A stretch of DNA of 64,000 nucleotides from Salarias fasciatus (GCF_902148845.1 NC_043763.1:8981170-9045169); one strand, 5' to 3'; numbered from the stretch's first letter, positions 36,970 through 49,781 are shown. Program-made: numbers and translations. Notes: generated by a model not told the origin, from the sequence alone.

Positions 36970-39840
36970 AAAAACTGGAATTCAAAAATAGACTTCCATC
37001 CACACTCAGACAAGATGATAGAAAGCAATTTCCTTTTTTATTTGACCAGTTTGATTCAAAACAGAGCTCACAAAACCTTATGCTTTATGCAAAAATCAAA
37101 AGATTGAATATTGAAGAAGCACATAATTACCTGAAATCCTCCAAACAGTCCACAGCAAAGATTATTTAAAAGTTGACCTTGCTTTATAAAGAAAACTAAA
37201 ATAAAAAAATTTTAAAGGTTGTATATGAGGCTTTACAGAATGTAATTTGCTGTGTGGGAATACTGGTGTGTCTGGCTGATAATGGACTCCCCCACACAGA
37301 TTTCACCTGCAGACCGAACAAAGCATATCACATTCTCAAACCACACGCTCTTTGTCAAAGCAGTCACATTTGGCTAGATGCAGGACTTCTTAATGGAGGT
37401 TTCCTTTAAGAAAATTTCTGTGTATGACTATTGGAATTCATAAATAATCAAAAGATGTTTTCCTATGTGTGCTCAATAATGATTTTACTTTAATCTAACT
37501 TTTGATATACAATCTGTAATTGTTGTACTTATTTACGTACATGATATGGCTTGGTTGAGCACAAAAGTTGGACCTTCGGAAAACTTAGGGGCAGTTTTTT
37601 ACCATTTCGGCTCTGTTGTTGCTCCAATTTGTCGACTATCTCACACTGAACTTGTATAAAATCACACAACATGGCACACATGCATGTTTTCCTAAATGTT
37701 ATGTTGCAATGCTCTCCTTCACTCAAAAGAGTACGAGTGAGTCTTCAGGTGCACTTTAAGACTTTAAGTGAATCAGTGAGATGTGTGTGTTGAGCGGAGC
37801 ACTTCCTCTTGTCTGCAAAGCTGCTGCTGTGTGAGTGTTCTGTGTTTAATGTGGATATAATGTCTCATCTGTTCCAGCAAAGTTGCTTTCATAAATAACT
37901 ATAAATGACAAACACAGTTATCCTATCATTAAATATGCAAGGTGAAAACAACCTTTTGATATAGATAAACACTGAAATTGAAATCTATCTGATAAAGCAG
38001 ATGTAGCTTGAACGCAGGAACTATTGGATACTGGGTTATCCAGCTGGAGGAAGTAAACAACCCGCTGCGGCCCTTAAAGTACATGACTGTGCAGTATGTT
38101 TAGCAAATGGATGCAACCACTTCAAATTGGGTTAAACATTAGTTCATTATTGCATCCACTAAAGGTAAATAAAGCCAAAATCAAAGTAGTTTAATCAGTA
38201 TCTGAAGAGTAAAGTGGTCATTTCCTTTTTCTTTGCACTATAAGACAAGATAGGATCGGCTCCAGTTGAAAGAATTGCAGATAATCAGATTGAGTTTCCC
38301 TGAAGAAGATATGAGTGCAATGTGCAGCAACAATTCTCGAACAGTTATTTACCTATGATTCATTTCTGTAAATTTGTTGGTGTTCAACTTTCTTTCGAAT
38401 TCATTGATGCCCATATTTTGTGACTGAATGCTGGACTCTAAATGCAGATGCCCTGCATGTGAAAGTTTCTAACACACCCAACTTCAAAGAGCAGCTCAGT
38501 GACAGGCTTTTCAAACACTCTGGTGATGAAGCTCTGATCAGGTTCAAGTGGATTTTAACAGGAAGACAATGAAAACAGATAGCACAGAGACTGTGCAGTG
38601 CTTCTGCTTCATCACTGTGCTGCACCTCTTTCAAAAAAGTATTTGAACAAACTACATTGAGTTGAAAAAAGTTCACACATTTTTACTGTTTTCTGAAATT
38701 AAGTCAAATAATACAACAATCAACAGATTGATCAAGAAGGAACCTCTTCCACATTTGTTGAAAATCTTGTTTTAAACTCTACAGAGAAGTCTTTCAGTAA
38801 TTCTTCACTTTGGTGTGTGCAGTTTTAGTTTCCCTCATCAGACAACATACCTTAGTGACATTTACAGCAAGTGAAAAATATCTGTCTAACCTGCAAATGT
38901 AGGACACACATGGTAGAAAACAGGGAAGCTGTGACATCCCCATAAAATGTGCACGGGTTTAAAAATTGAGCAAAAGAATGTATACAGAAGCTGACAGGTT
39001 AAAAGAAAGGTATTGTCTCCACTCTCTAGTATCTGGTTAATTTAAGTCAGGGGTGTCAAACTCCTTTAAATTCAAGGTTCACACACAGCCCGATCTGTTC
39101 TCCAGAGGTCTGCGTCGGTAAAACAGCAGCAAAAATAATGTTAAACTTTTAGACAATTCTGCATGTCCCTGTGTTCTTTAGTGCCAAGAAGTACATCATG
39201 AAAAAGATTGTATTGTAACCAATATTTTTTTTTAACTTAAGCTTTTTAATAATTAAAAAACTAAATGCAATTTCATTTTGTTCTCAGCACACATTACTAC
39301 AAAATAAAGTGAGGTTTCCACCATCTGAAAAATAGTGAACGAATTGAAGGACCTCTAACCAAACAAGATAAAAAAAAAAAACTAGTTCATGAATTTATTT
39401 TCAGTAGGCTGGATTATTTTAAGAATGTGTTTACAGAATGACAGTAAAAAAATCTGTCAGACAGACCTGTTCTCACAAAGGGCGGAACTACTTATAGGGG
39501 ACAGCACTTAACGTAACACAATGTACCTTTATGTGCTATGCTTACATTTATTCATTTATTCCTACCGCGCCTGCACTCGGGCTTAAACGAGGTGAACAGA
39601 ACAGCTGTTGCTATTCACTTACTGTGAGCTGCAGGTGAAAGTTTGTGGGCGTAATTTCGTCCACCGGGAGCGCGCCTCACAACTACTTCCCACTTCCCCC
39701 TGTCGTACGTGCACGTGCACGATCTCGCTCGCTTAATTGAACATCGTTTGGATGAAAATCTGAAAAAAATAGATGAATCCTAAATTTCAAACTCTCTATT
39801 ATACTTTTAGTAAATATTAGCGACTATTATTACGGCTGTT
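36970..39840. other. Intergenic, AT-rich
   Basis: No exon is recognised. One partial hAT-like repeat begins at 39048. An open frame at 38401-38676 has no domain content. Confidence 0.5.
39048..39360 (+). mobile_element. hAT-like MITE fragment, left end
   Basis: The stretch starts CAGGGGTGTCAAACTC, the usual terminal sequence of a very common vertebrate hAT-type non-autonomous family, followed by 'cacagcccgatctg' and 'tagtgccaagaagtacat', words of the same family. The right terminus is not seen, so the end is approximate. Confidence 0.5.
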
Positions 39841-39879
39841 TGTTACTCTTTTTTCCGCCGTGACCGTGAAAGTAAAGCC

Positions 39880-41043
39880 TTTAAAGGGCGGTTCGAGGCG
39901 CGGCCCGCCCTCCTGCAGATGGAGCCGAAGCGGGCCGAAGTGGCTTCGTCGTTCCCACAAACACGGTAAGAAAACAACAAAAAGCTTTGGGGTTTAAGAG
40001 GCTTAAGCAGTCCAGCGATGCCTTGTGGACCAAAGTTAGTGCAGTAAAGCAATGCTGGGCGAGCTTGTGGTATTTTGTTTTGGAATACTTAAAAAAAATA
40101 AATGCAAAGTTCCCCTGTACTCGGGTGACAGTGAAACAGTGAAACTAGAACTTATTTTAGGTTTGTTAAAATCATAAATCATGAATATGTTGGATTGTTC
40201 TCCCAAAATATTTTGATTTAAGCTTTTACACTGCTACAAGTTATGAGATAAACCACAGAATAATGCTGCGCCTTCACATACAGAGGATAAAAATGTTCAG
40301 AAGTGCAGTTCCACGCCTCCAAAACAAAATATAAACATCAATCTATCATAAATAACTAAGATGCAGTCTATTATTAGAAGGAAAAGTAAACAATTCCCTT
40401 CCTTGATCCTTAATACAGTCAACGAGAGAGGCGTTTGTGTTCCCTCAAAGTTCTGCTGTTTAGCCTTTAATATAGATCTTATAATTTTTAATGGTAAGAT
40501 TGAAAGGTCGACATCATTTTCAATATTCATTACTTTATAGGTGGTGTATAATTTGATTTCCATAACAATTTGAAGTGATCAGGCTGAGGTCTAGGATTGT
40601 ATGATTTTTCCAGTAAGAAAAAATTCAGCTCTACTAAAGTGTTTTATTCTTTTTTAATTTAATTTTAGCTCCTAAATAGTGGGATTCTAAAATGCCATAT
40701 GTCAAAAATATTAAGGAAAACAGTTTAGTGAACACATTAAGCGAAGAATTAAAGCAATTGACTTTTCAGTTTGGTTTAAGCTGCATTTGTATCCATCTAA
40801 AAAGTTAATTGATGGATGGATTTTTACATGTGTTTGCAATTTTCATCAATTATTATTTTCTGTATAATTCTAGCTTAATAATTCAAATTTAAATCTTGAG
40901 AAATGCCTGAAATGTTGTAGTTTATTTGGTTCTGAATGTAGAAAGGCCTCATACCAGAATGAATTTTTTCAGTGATGTATCTGTTTTTGTCTGTTTTAGA
41001 GAAACCCAGTGAAAGCCTACAGCTTATTATGAAAGAACCTGAG
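39880..41043 (+). promoter_or_regulatory. tdrd6: tdrd6 promoter and two 5' UTR exons (inferred)
   Basis: A GC-rich stretch (39850-39965) ends with a GTAAGA donor at 39966. A short exon 41000-41043 is framed by TTTTAG and GTATGA. Joined to the acceptor at 43541 they would form the 5' UTR. The joined leader contains an ATG (39919) whose frame of about 25 codons (MEPKRAEVASSF...) ends inside the second exon. No transcript evidence is available. Confidence 0.45.
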
Positions 41044-41536
41044 GTATGAATAACTTGATTAATTGATAGTGAATGTGATAATAAGTGACAAGTGTACAGT
41101 AATCAGAATAGTGGATTTTTACCTGCATGTATATAATATTTAGTGATAATTGCCTTTCATATATTGTGTGGTGGGATTTGTGGTTTTTACTTTCAAATAT
41201 TCTCAACTGGCACTTTCTGGTGGAGGTGATTCCTGTGCCTGACTTGTTCAAAAAGATGTCTTCAGTTAACCGCTGATACACTTCTAAGCTGCCCAGAGGG
41301 CCATTTCTACTGTTGAAGTGAATCAAATTAAATTGTTAGTGGGTCAGTGTGTGTCAGCTGTAATCACATTGTCTGTAGAGCCTTTTCTTTTAATGAGCGT
41401 TTTGGGAAATAAAGAATCGAGATGGTGCCTGCCTGCCTTTAGATACATGCTCACGTTCATTGATGAGGGAAGGAAAATGAATCCTTTGGTTCTAGTTTGC
41501 TTGTTTCAAGCTGTGCACCTCCTTTTCCTAAATATA

Positions 41537-43036
41537 CATTGGGGTGAAAAAAAAGTATTTCTGTCAGATGCTGATTAAGCAAGTTCTTCCACTTAAAATG
41601 ATGCCAGACCTCTGTAATTATCATCATAGGTACACTTCAACTGTGACAGCTGTGACACTGTAGCTAGTATTTTGGCCCATTCCTCCATGCAGATCTTCTC
41701 TAGAGCAATGATGTTTTGACGTTTTATCTTCAATGGTCTTACTGATGAAAGTAGGTTTTGGCTCAAAATCTCACAATACATGCCTGCATTCATTGTTTCC
41801 GTAAAAAGGAATCAGCCGTCCTGTCTCCTTGGCAGAAAAACAGCCCTAAGGCATGATGTTTCCACCCCCATGCCTCACAGTAGGTAGGGTGTCACTGGGA
41901 TGCAACTCGACATTCTTCTTCCTCCAAGCACGACAAGTTGAGTTTGTACCAAAAATTTCCGTTTTGGTTTCATCTGACCACATGGCATTCTCCCAGTCCT
42001 CTTCAGGATCGTCCTATGCTCTGTGGCAAACTCCAGACGGGCCTGGACATGTACTGGCTTCAGCAGGGGGACACGTCTGGCACTGCAGGGTTTGATTCCC
42101 TGTTGACGTGTTACTGATGGTAGCCTTTGTGGCTTTGGTCCCAGCTCTCTGAAGCCCACCAAATACTTATTTTCCACAATAATTTCTAAATAAATTCTTA
42201 AAAAGTCCTACAAAGTGATTTCCTCAATTTGTTTTTTCCACATTCTGTTTCTCACAGTTGAAGTGTACCTATGATGAAAATTACAGACCTCTTGCATCAC
42301 TTTAAAGCTAGGGTAGACGATGTTGAAGAGCCTGCAAGATTTGAAAGTCTCACATCTCAAGCCATCCCCCCTAAGCTCCTCCTACTCCAATCAGTGCTTG
42401 GCCCAATGCCACACCCCCACGAACGTGACCGCGCATCTCACGGGTTGTCCACGGCAATGCCCTGTCTTCATCGTTTTCAATGGGACCCCGCTCCAAGCCC
42501 AGGGTGACCATACGTCCTCTTTTACCCGGACATGTCCACTTTTTACGTCCTGTCCGGGGCGTCCGGGCGGGTTTTTTTAAATTCAAGGAGATGTCTGGGG
42601 TTCACTGTTTCTCATAGCAAATAAATGTAAATTGACCAGCGCTTTGCACACAATACTATGATACTTTGTTGCACGACGTAATTACTGAGAGGCGGTCTTG
42701 TGCGCCGATCTGCGCCGCGTGCTCGCACACTTAGACGGAGCGGAGCAGACGGGGCTGTTCAGACAGCGGAGCACAGCATCTGATTGGTTTCTTAAGAGCA
42801 GTCCGCGTCTTACGATTGGTCGGAGTTTTTACAGTCCTTTGGCCGCTACAGTTGTCAGATTTTATTTCCGCACCTTTTTCCATACACATAATGTATTGAC
42901 TTCTCCCAGGGGGCAAGGAGCATTTCACTCAGTATGACAAAAAGTGCTTTTGGACAACATCGTCTACCCTTGCTTTAAGTGGGAGAACTTGTACAATTGG
43001 TGGCTGACACAGATATTTTTTTTTTTTGCCCCACTG
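41537..43036 (-). mobile_element. Decayed Tc1-like DNA transposon, interrupted by a MITE
   Basis: The outer ends are inverted: CATTGGGGTGAAAAAAAAGT on the left and the reverse complement of TTTTTTTGCCCCACTG on the right. Inner copies match as well ('catcataggtacacttcaac' near 41623 and its complement near 42258). On the minus strand the transposase core is readable in pieces: PCSARRVPLLKPVHVQARL, MWSDETK, and PTVRHGGGNIM followed by GCFSAKETG. The interior is shortened and full of stops and frame changes, so it is inactive. The right arm is split by the MITE at 42306-42974. Confidence 0.85.
42306..42974. mobile_element. TTAA-flanked MITE nested in the Tc1 element
   Basis: The left end AGCTAGGGTAGACGATGTTG and the reverse complement of the right end AGCAAGGGTAGACGATGTTG match at 19 of 20 positions. 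TTAA occurs at 42302-42305 and 42975-42978. Removing the element and one TTAA restores 'catcactttaagtgggagaa', the normal Tc1 end sequence. This proves the insertion order and the TTAA target duplication, typical of piggyBac-type transposition. No transposase frame is present. Confidence 0.85.
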
Positions 43037-43561
43037 TTCTCTCCTTGGCTGTGTATGGAAAAGCATACAAGGCAGTTTAACCACACAAGGAACAGCTTTG
43101 AGGGTTGAAATTAAATGAGTATTGTTGACTTCATGTCGAGTTGATTAAATCTGGAGTTGAATTGCCTCCTGGCGCTGTGGAAGATTTCAGGGATTTATCT
43201 TTCAGGATAAAACGAGTCTTTTGAATGATCTTGAAATAAATCTTCATATTTTTCAGGCAGAATTACATTATTGTTTCAAGACATCTGACAACTTTCACAC
43301 AGATGTTAAATTGTAAAATGATCTCAACATGCCAAAATTTGTTCATTTTTAATTAAATTTTAAGTCTTTTTTTTTTAACATTCTAGTGACATTGTCAGCC
43401 TTGATGTGGATTTAATTTGTGAATATTCAGTCAGATGAGGCATATTGTTGGTATTCTGTGAGCATTATTGTTAAATGCTTTGTCACAATACTTAAAGAAC
43501 TTATTTCCTTCAGATTAATGCCTGTGTTTGCTACTTTTCAGGTGTATTTTAGCTCTGCACC

Positions 43562-46500
43562 ATGTGTTCAATCCCTGGACTTCCGATGCCTCGAGCAACA
43601 GCACCTGTTGTCATTACAAGGGTGAACCTGAACCCTGCTTGTGGCCTTGTGCAGTTATGGGTCAGCATGGAGGATGAGCATAAACACAGCTATCAGAAAA
43701 TTCAGACCCCAGAGAGAAGGTTCAGTGGACCAGAAGGAAAACCAGAGGACCTCTGTCTGGTTTGCATCAGTGACACCTGGCATCGAGCTCGGATTGTGTC
43801 AGTTCAAAACAAAACTTGCAGTGTTTTTTTGATCGACCAGGGGAAGCTCCACGACACCACAAAGGAAGCTTTAGCCTGGGCCCCAAAGGAAAGTTTCGTC
43901 CAGCCTCCTGAGATTGAATCCTGCATACTCACAAATGTCCTCTCAGTTGGTAGCAGCTGGTCTGAAAAAGCCACAGAGTATTTGCTTTCCTTGCCCGGAA
44001 AGAAGTTCATAGGAGTGGTTGAAGATGTGGTGATGCCAGACAGGATTATTCTACTTGACATACCAATTGTTTCCACGCACATACTTGGACTTGGAGTTTT
44101 AGAAAAGATTCCAGCAGAGGAGTTTAAATGCCTTGTGCAGAAAAATTTGCATTTACTGAAAGAAGGGACATCCAAGGAGCTCTGTTTAACACGAGAACAT
44201 AGCCTGAACTTAGATGGCCAGCTTGATGAACATGACCTATCCTTTTATCCAGAACTGTCAACTGGTGTTTATGAAACTGTAGAAGTGACTGAGGTAACTG
44301 AAGAAGTGAAGGTCTTTTGCAGGCTTTTGATTTTTTCGAAGGCTGTGAAGGTTATGTCCGAACAGCTTCAACATCAACACAAAGCGAACTGGAATTTTGA
44401 ACAACAACTTCCAACATATGGGAATATATGTGCTGCTCAAGGGACAGATGGCAAATGGCATCGCTCACTCCTTAAGCAAAACATGGACAGTAGTGATGGT
44501 CTTGTAGAAGTCTTTCATGTGGACGAAGGAAAAACTGAGTTCATTCCCAGTGAGGACATCAGACCGCTACTTGGGAAATTTCTAAAGATGCCAGTTGTAA
44601 CATATCTCTGTTATCTCTCTGAGGTAGAGGAAAAAAGTAGAAAGTGGACTGCAGATGAAGTGGATTCCTTGAAATCGGTGTTGCTGGGTCAGAAAGTCGT
44701 GGCGAGGTTTGACCACCATAGGATACCTGAAAATGCCTACGACGTCACTCTCTATACAGCTGATGATACATGTGTCAACACGTGTTTTACGGAGAAAATC
44801 GGCTGTATTCTGCCGTCCAAGTCAGTGCAAGAGTCAAATGACCAAAATACCTTTCACGTATCACTTGTGAGTTCACTGAAAGAACAACCAGTTGTGGATT
44901 CACAGAGTGAAATCCTTGTTAATGATGGTTTGGCTATTGAAACTTTATCAAGCCGTGAGGATCCAGTAGTCATTGACAGCACAGAAGATGAAATTACCTC
45001 TGACCCAAGTATGGAAGCCACAAGTGACCATCTGGATTCTCTGGACAACAATGAGCATCCTTCAACAGGTTTTCTCTCTGAGCAGCAGAATGTTTGTGAT
45101 AATGCGTTAACTGTAGGAACCAGTGTTGGTGTGAAGTTTTCCCACGTTGGAAGTCCACAGAAGTTCTTGTCCCAGGTAATGGGCAATGAACATTCGTTTA
45201 CACGCTTTATACAAGAGCTGCAAAAATATTACACCTCTGTTCACCCTCAGCCGCTAGTCGAGTCAGTCTTTGTTGCCAGCAATCCAGATGACAGCATGCA
45301 GCATAGAGCGAAGATCATTGCAAATACCCACTCCCCTGTTGAAGATTTTAGATTGCTCAAATATGGTCAGGTGCAAAAAATCCCTCTACAAGATGTCCGC
45401 CCCATTGATCCTGCCTTGTCACAGCTAAATGCAGAGAGTATGAAACGTCGCTTGCTCACTTTGACAAACCCCGCTCCCACTCAGCCCTGTGCAGTCACTC
45501 ACTCTGATGCTCCATTAACAGAGTTTCGGAAGTGTGTGGATTTAGGGGTTTCATCAGAAACTGGTTTGAACCGTGTCGTAAATGAGGTAGAGACTGATGA
45601 GGAAAGTCTGCCGCTGAACTCTGTCGATATTGAAACGGCGTCTCACAGTGCAAGCAAGTCTTTGTCTCAGAAATGTGTACAGCCTGAAGCTCATATGCAG
45701 GTTCCTACATTGGTCCCATCCCAGTCATCCACTTTCTCCAGGGACAATATTGAAGTTGGTGGGAAAGAAAAGGTGTATATCACGTCTTCAGAGGCAGTCA
45801 ATCACTTCTACTGCCAACTGGATAGGGATTCTCATTTATATGACAAGGTCAACGAAGATATTGCAAAACTGTCTGGCCAGCCTCTGTGTGCAGATCAAAC
45901 CCTCAGACTCAACAGTCCTTGCCTTGCCAAGGGCCCTGACAATAAATGGCACAGAGGTCAAGTCACAGAAATGTCACCAAAACTTAAAGTGCACTTTTTG
46001 GACTTTGGTGATACTTTGATAATGAATGAATCTGACGTTCGCCCCTTACCCCCTCAAGCAAGTGTGTCCTTGACTACTCCTGCGTTGGCCATTCCTCTTG
46101 GACTCTCTGGTATCCCTACAAACGTACCACAGGAAGTCAACCAGTGGTTTGCAGATCATGCCATTGGAGAAGAGTTTAGCATCTTGGTGGTGGCAATAGG
46201 GGAAAATGGAAAGTTGATTGTTGAGCTCTTTGAAGAATCTGTAAATGATATGATCAGAAAGAAGATCGCACAAACGAAACCAACCAGGATCTCTACTTAC
46301 AGTAATCAAACTGACCTGCAACATGACAGCTCCAAACTGATGACTAAACCAAATGAGGTCCCTACAAAAACGACTCCAAGAAAACTCAGTGGACTTAATA
46401 CAGAGTGTTCTCCTGAAAGCGGACAGATGAATTCAAAATCCGTCTCTGTTTGCAGTAATGTGAGCATGTGCACATACACAAGGCCAAATATGGATCAAAA

Positions 46501-48870
46501 GAAAATCGCAGACGCTTACGCAACCTGCATTGATGGACCAAATTACTTCTGGTGTCAGACAAACACTGAAGATTTGCTCACAGTGTCGGTGCATGCAGAA
46601 ATGGCTGAGATTGCACAACAAGATGTTTCTCTTGGGACACTGAAGCCTGGAAGTCCATGCCTTGCTCTTTCCTCCAGCGACAACCAGTGGTACAGAGCGC
46701 AAGTAATCCAGACAACAGACCACACGCTCAAGGTTCTATTTGTTGACTATGGAAATGAGTCGAATGTGGACATTGGAAATGCAAGACCTCTTCCAGAGAG
46801 TCTACTGAAGGCTGCTCCTCAGGCGTTTTTGTGCTCTTTGAATGGTTTTGACGAGTCCACAGGCTCCTGGAATGATGAAGCTTATGATGACTTCTATAAT
46901 CTCTTGGTTGATAAACCACTTCAAGTCGCAGTCGTCTGTAGTGGAACCAACTCAGAGTTGGCAGTTCCTCAGTATGCAGTACAAATCGAGTGTGACGGCA
47001 CTGACATCAATGCTTTGATGCAGAAATACTGGAGATCATCTTTGAAAGAGCATGCCAACGATGCAGTGGCTCAAACTGAAACTTCACTGCATGACAGTCA
47101 AACTGAGGGCAACATCCCTCAAACTGTTTCCAAAGAAAATCATTACACCAGTATGATGAGCAGAAAACCCGAAGAGTCAGAAAAACTTACCCTAACAGTG
47201 TTTGCCTCTTGTATTTCAGAACCACACTTCTTCTGGTGTCAGTATTCTAACTCTGAGAATCTCAACAAATTATCGGAGCTTGCTCAGGAGGCAGGTCGGG
47301 CCCAGCAGGACACAGAATTTCCCGAGACTCTCGGTCCTGGCAGTCCGTGCCTCGCTCTGTTTTCCAGTGACAACAGATGGTACCGAGCTCAGGTCACTCA
47401 GAGAGTCGGTGATGTTTTCCATGTTGTGTTCATCGACTATGGAAATGAGGCTGAGGTTGAGAAAAAAAATGTGAGAGCAGTGCCTGAGAGTCTGCTCGAC
47501 ATTTCTCCCCAGGCCCTCTTATGTTGTTTGAGTGGTTTCAACAAATCTGAGGGCTCATGGAGTGATGAAGTTTATGAAGACTTCTACAGTCTCCTGGTTG
47601 ATAAACCACTCAAAATAACCCTGTTGAGTGTGGCAAAGCAGTCAGAAAACAGTTTCCCTCAACATTCTGTGGAAGTTGATTGTGAAGGAGTTCTCGTGAA
47701 CGCAGCATTGCAGAAGTACTGGAAACCAGCAGAAGAACAAAGTTTGTCAAAAGAAAAGCTTCCCGCAGAAGATCTACTCCAGGGCAGTCAAACTCAGTCC
47801 AAGGCAACCCAGGAATGTGTTTCCAAAGAAAATGTGAACACTGGGATTTACAAAGAGCCCAGGATTTCCAGAAATATGGCAGTATATGCATCTTGCATTT
47901 CAGAGCCACACTTCTTCTGGTGTCAGCATACCAACACAGAAGATCTAAACAAAGTGACCGAGCTTGCTCAGGAGGCAGGACAGGCACAGCAGGACACAAG
48001 ATTTCCCGAGACTCTCGGTCCTGGCAGTCCGTGCCTCGCTCTGTTTTCCAGTGACAACAGATGGTATCGAGCTCAAGTCATTCAGAGAGTGGAGGGGGTT
48101 TTCCATGTTGTGTTCATCGACTATGGAAATGAGGTGGAAGTTGGCATAAACAGTGTGAGATCTGTGCCTCAGACTTTGCTGGAGATTGCTCCGTTGGCCT
48201 TTCTTTGCGGTCTGAATGGATTTGAGAAGTCGAAGGGCTCCTGGGCAGATGAGGTTTATGACGATTTCTACAGTCTTCTTGTGGATAAAACACTCGGAGT
48301 GACCGTGCACACCATGGAGCATAATTCAGAGGCCTCCGTTCCCCAGTACTCTGTTGATGTTGAGTGTGAAGGAGTGGCTGTGAATACACTGATGAGTAAA
48401 TACTGGAAAGAACTGGACACCAAAGAAACATGGATGGAAAATCTGAAACCAGGTTTGTAGGTGATTTGCATTCATATATAGTATATATGTGTGTGTGTGT
48501 GTGTGTGAGTAATTCTGCTTATGTTTGGATTTGATTCACCAGCTTCGGAGAACCAGAACAAAACTGGGACTATGGAGCGCGTTGGAGTTTGAAGTCGCGA
48601 AACTGTTCAATAAATGGTAAGACTTCGTGGCAATGCAATGGAGGTTTTGGTGTTTCTAATGCTTAAGATAGTTATGCATGTTAATTTCTGGTAAGTAGTT
48701 GAATCCAAAAACATGTCTTTGTGTATGTTGATCTGTTTCAAGAAAAGCAGAATGTTGTGCTGGAAATGTAATCCTTGCTTGTTTCACTTCTGTCCTCAGA
48801 TGAAGGGTGGTGGAGGAGCGAAGTGGCAACAGACTGTGAATTCGATGAGCTCAACCCACATTTGTTCTGA
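43562..48870 (+). CDS. tdrd6: Tudor domain protein 6 (germ-granule scaffold)
   Basis: One giant exon starts MCSIPGLPMP, the conserved TDRD6 N-terminus. TDRD6 is a germ-cell scaffold of chromatoid bodies/germ plasm whose Tudor domains bind dimethyl-arginine on Piwi and Vasa proteins. About seven Tudor-type units are visible: residues about 60-110 (degenerate), 285-390, 520-630, 735-890, 980-1160, 1213-1390 and 1439-1620. The last three keep the core F(V/I)DYGN and WYRAQV. The giant exon meets a stop at 48458. A donor at 48457 (GTAGGT) joins 43562-48456 to 48543-48616 and 48800-48870 in frame, adding a C-terminus ending CEFDELNPHLF (1,679 residues in all). The alternative donor at 48453 would stop at 48592. 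AATAAA at 48918. It lies next to ankrd66, as in human. Which of the teleost tdrd6 paralogues this is, is unknown. Confidence 0.93.
47202..48455 (+). repeat. tdrd6: Tandem Tudor units with a period of 684 bases
   Basis: The last two Tudor units of tdrd6 repeat with an offset of 684 bases (228 codons; 47281 aligns with 47965). A 66-base stretch from ATTTCCCGAGACTCTCGG to CAACAGATGGTA is identical between them. The unit before (from 46501) is clearly related but more diverged. Confidence 0.9.
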
Positions 48871-48929
48871 TGGGAACTTTACAAAGAGCTGTCAAAAGTT
48901 TCAGTATAAATTGTGTTAATAAAAATGCA

Positions 48930-49740
48930 GTTCTTGAGCAATGAAAAACATTATTTGGTGTTTTTTTTTTTTTTTTTTTTTTGCAGGATGCATTTACTTC
49001 GCGTGGTGTTTAAATATACTATAGTACTTTGAAGTGCAATCATGTAGTGTGGACCACACTTGTATTCATCACATATCCAACAATTATGCACCTGGAGGTC
49101 AGAGCACAGGGGGCCATGACAGCAGGCCTGTCATCAACTTTAAGTTAAGCCTCCACAGTACTGATAAAGTGAAGCTTCTGTTATACGTGTGACCCAACAA
49201 CATTTAGCCTATTTTAAACATCATAAATACATGCTTGAAGCTAAAAAGGGGAATTACAGAAAGTAAATAGAATGAATTCATCCATCTTCTATGACATGGA
49301 CGATTAACCCTGCATCATAGTGCAAGTATAAGATAAGTAATTTAAAGAAACAAAACATCAAATGGGTTGTAATAAACTAGAATACTTTACTGGCATTGGT
49401 TTGATTAAAAAGAATTTAGAAAATTCACAAAGGTTGATTCTGGCTTATCCTGTACAAACTAAAGATAATAGAATCTGTCTTAGGACCAATATGTGACAGG
49501 TACGACAACTGAAGGAACTAATTTACCTTAAGTGACCACCTTTTTTTTTATCATATTGAATCTAAATGCTAAAGAAGTAATTGCAGTTATTTGATTCAAA
49601 TATGGTCAGTTTTGGAAATTAGGAGAGCACATCTGTTTTAACCCCTTTTCCCCACATTACTTTGTATCTAAATCATCTTCAATTCTTGAATTAAGATTTC
49701 TTTCTCTTTATGTAAGAAATTGTGATCCATCAACTACACA
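48930..49740. other. Short intergenic gap between tdrd6 and ankrd66
   Basis: A T run (48961-48983) lies just past the tdrd6 polyadenylation signal. The rest is AT-rich with no exon or clear repeat. Confidence 0.6.
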
Positions 49741-49765
49741 AAATATGCTTGTCATAATGATAATG

Positions 49766-49781
49766 ACCAGCAGGGGGCAGT
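49766..49781 (+). promoter_or_regulatory. Candidate CTCF site upstream of ankrd66
   Basis: ACCAGCAGGGGGCAGT matches the CTCF core CCASYAGRKGGC, about 90 bases before the ankrd66 start. It is a motif match only. Confidence 0.45.

Noticed and set aside
38401-38676. 91-codon minus-strand open frame with Cys- and Leu-rich content
   Set aside because: No family resemblance was found and there are no neighbouring exons.
43562-48460. Tdrd15 as an alternative identity for the large Tudor gene
   Set aside because: The N-terminus MCSIPGLPMP and adjacency to ankrd66 fit TDRD6. TDRD15 begins differently and lies elsewhere in human.
44258-48471. Many minus-strand open frames across the tdrd6 exon
   Set aside because: They are antisense shadows of a long conserved coding exon with no independent domain content.
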